Positions 63,380-64,000 of a DNA stretch of 64,000 nt are shown one piece after another. Under the pieces are notes generated by a model, which saw only the letters and a program-made list of their open reading frames with translations, was not told the DNA's origin and did not search any database. Position numbers and translations under genes: made by a program. This stretch comes from Bradyrhizobium retamae (GTDB lineage Bacteria; Pseudomonadota; Alphaproteobacteria; Rhizobiales; Xanthobacteraceae), in assembly GCF_001440415.1 (NCBI RefSeq), contig NZ_LLYA01000165.1:1-64000 (forward strand), written 5' to 3'. Position 1 is the first letter of the stretch. The number at the start of each line of letters is the position of its first letter.

Positions 63380-63500
63380 AATGCATCGGCTCGAATGCGA
63401 TTGAAGTCGCGGTCTGGCATGCGCCACTTCCGTTTTGCCCACGAGAGCGGACATTGTCCGTCGTGCTCGTCACGTCAGAAATGGGCCATGAGCCGCCATC
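63380..63500. repeat. Dispersed repeat, copy 4
   Basis: GCGCCACTTCCGTTTTGCCC, then GAGAGCGGACATTGTCCG and CAGAAATGGGCCATGAGCCG. The core ACTTCCG...GGACAT resembles the other copies; divergence is higher. Confidence 0.4.
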
Positions 63501-63597
63501 GCCAGGGAATGGCGCGCGAAAACGCACTCCTCGAAAAGTGGGCGACTCGGTTCGCGGCTCCCGACATAGCGCACTGCAAGGCGCGAACGCCCGAACT

Positions 63598-64000
63598 TTA
63601 TGCGGGCTGCGACGCGATGGTTTGCAGCAGCCGCGCAAGCGCATCTGGAGCGGTTACGTGCGCTGAGTGGCTCGCGTCCAGCTCGTAATAACGCCAGCTG
63701 GGATCGTTTTTCGCGCGCTCGGCGAACGGTCGAAAGGGGTCCGCGGGAGTCACACGGGTGAAATAGACATAGCTACGCGGCAAGGTCAGATTCCCACCGC
63801 GCATTTTGAGCGGCTGCTCGAAGCACTTGATGGATTGGGGAACCCGGCGTTCAGAAATCCATTTCACGTCTGCTTCCGATGTGTCAGGCGGAATGGGATT
63901 CGATGGTACCCGCCAGCCATCGCCTGCCTTTGCGGCTTCCTGCATGCGCTGCCGTACCGTCGGCGGGCCTGCATCCATCAGGGATTGTCCATCCGCTGGC
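63598..64000 (-). CDS. Alpha/beta hydrolase, C-terminal part (5' end outside window)
   Basis: At least 133 residues, entering at the window edge with ADGQSLMDAGPPTVRQRMQE. Cap region then PRSYVYFTRVTPADPFRPFA and a catalytic-His segment YYELDASHSAHVTAPDALAR. Resembles the salicylate-esterase/hydroxynitrile-lyase-like group. The nucleophile Ser lies beyond the window. Confidence 0.75.
   Translation of the reverse strand, partial: PADGQSLMDAGPPTVRQRMQEAAKAGDGWRVPSNPIPPDTSEADVKWISERRVPQSIKCFEQPLKMRGGNLTLPRSYVYFTRVTPADPFRPFAERAKNDPSWRYYELDASHSAHVTAPDALARLLQTIASQPA

Overview
The window looks like chromosome of a high-GC alphaproteobacterium of the Bradyrhizobium/Nitrobacteraceae type. This rests on recognised families only: rhizobial polyol/glycerol-style ABC loci with paired ATPases, DUF2285, DUF3303, DUF6894-like and phasin proteins, a histone H1-like protein, and dispersed GC-rich repeats. 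No rRNA or tRNA gene and no CRISPR array was seen.

1-2.6 kb is a mosaic of broken mobile or old genes (ABC_sub_bind tail, Toprim primase piece, frameshifted MT-A70 methyltransferase, class III aminotransferase tail) around one intact TetR regulator. 2.6-18 kb is a carbohydrate or polyol locus. A minus-strand operon holds a GntR repressor, an ABC importer with two different ATPases, a small membrane protein, a DJ-1/PfpI protein and a TIM-barrel epimerase. Opposite it runs a plus-strand operon with Fe-alcohol dehydrogenase, aldehyde dehydrogenase, a second epimerase, a Gfo/Idh/MocA oxidoreductase and an SDR. A perfect palindrome lies between the two.

18.7-28.8 kb is a tightly overlapping minus-strand operon of twelve genes: a solute-binding protein, two permeases, a small membrane protein and two ATPases, then DhaL, DhaM, HPr, Enzyme I, an HTH-like protein and DhaK. 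It links ABC uptake to PTS-driven dihydroxyacetone-type phosphorylation, with the whole phosphorelay encoded locally.

29-39 kb carries a ferredoxin-type reductase, a winged-helix/TPR regulator, a NmrA-like protein, and an AraC regulator followed by an oxidoreductase/hydrolase group. 39-51 kb is an accessory zone of small rhizobial genes, one-base frameshifts, gene fragments (IS5 transposase, DNA ligase, tyrosine recombinase), dispersed repeats, and a cluster of GTGAACCGG hairpins around a cold-shock gene.

51-64 kb has an ArsB-like transporter and then a defence-island-like group: SF1 helicase tail, DUF2130 nuclease-like protein, a 1,996-residue DUF4011-helicase-Vsr-DUF3320 protein with an N-terminal transglutaminase-like domain, a truncated DEDDh exonuclease, DUF2971, and a DUF2285 gene interrupted by a stop. 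The most notable items are the giant defence protein, the self-contained Dha phosphorelay operon, and the complementary-looking ATPase pair in the first ABC locus.
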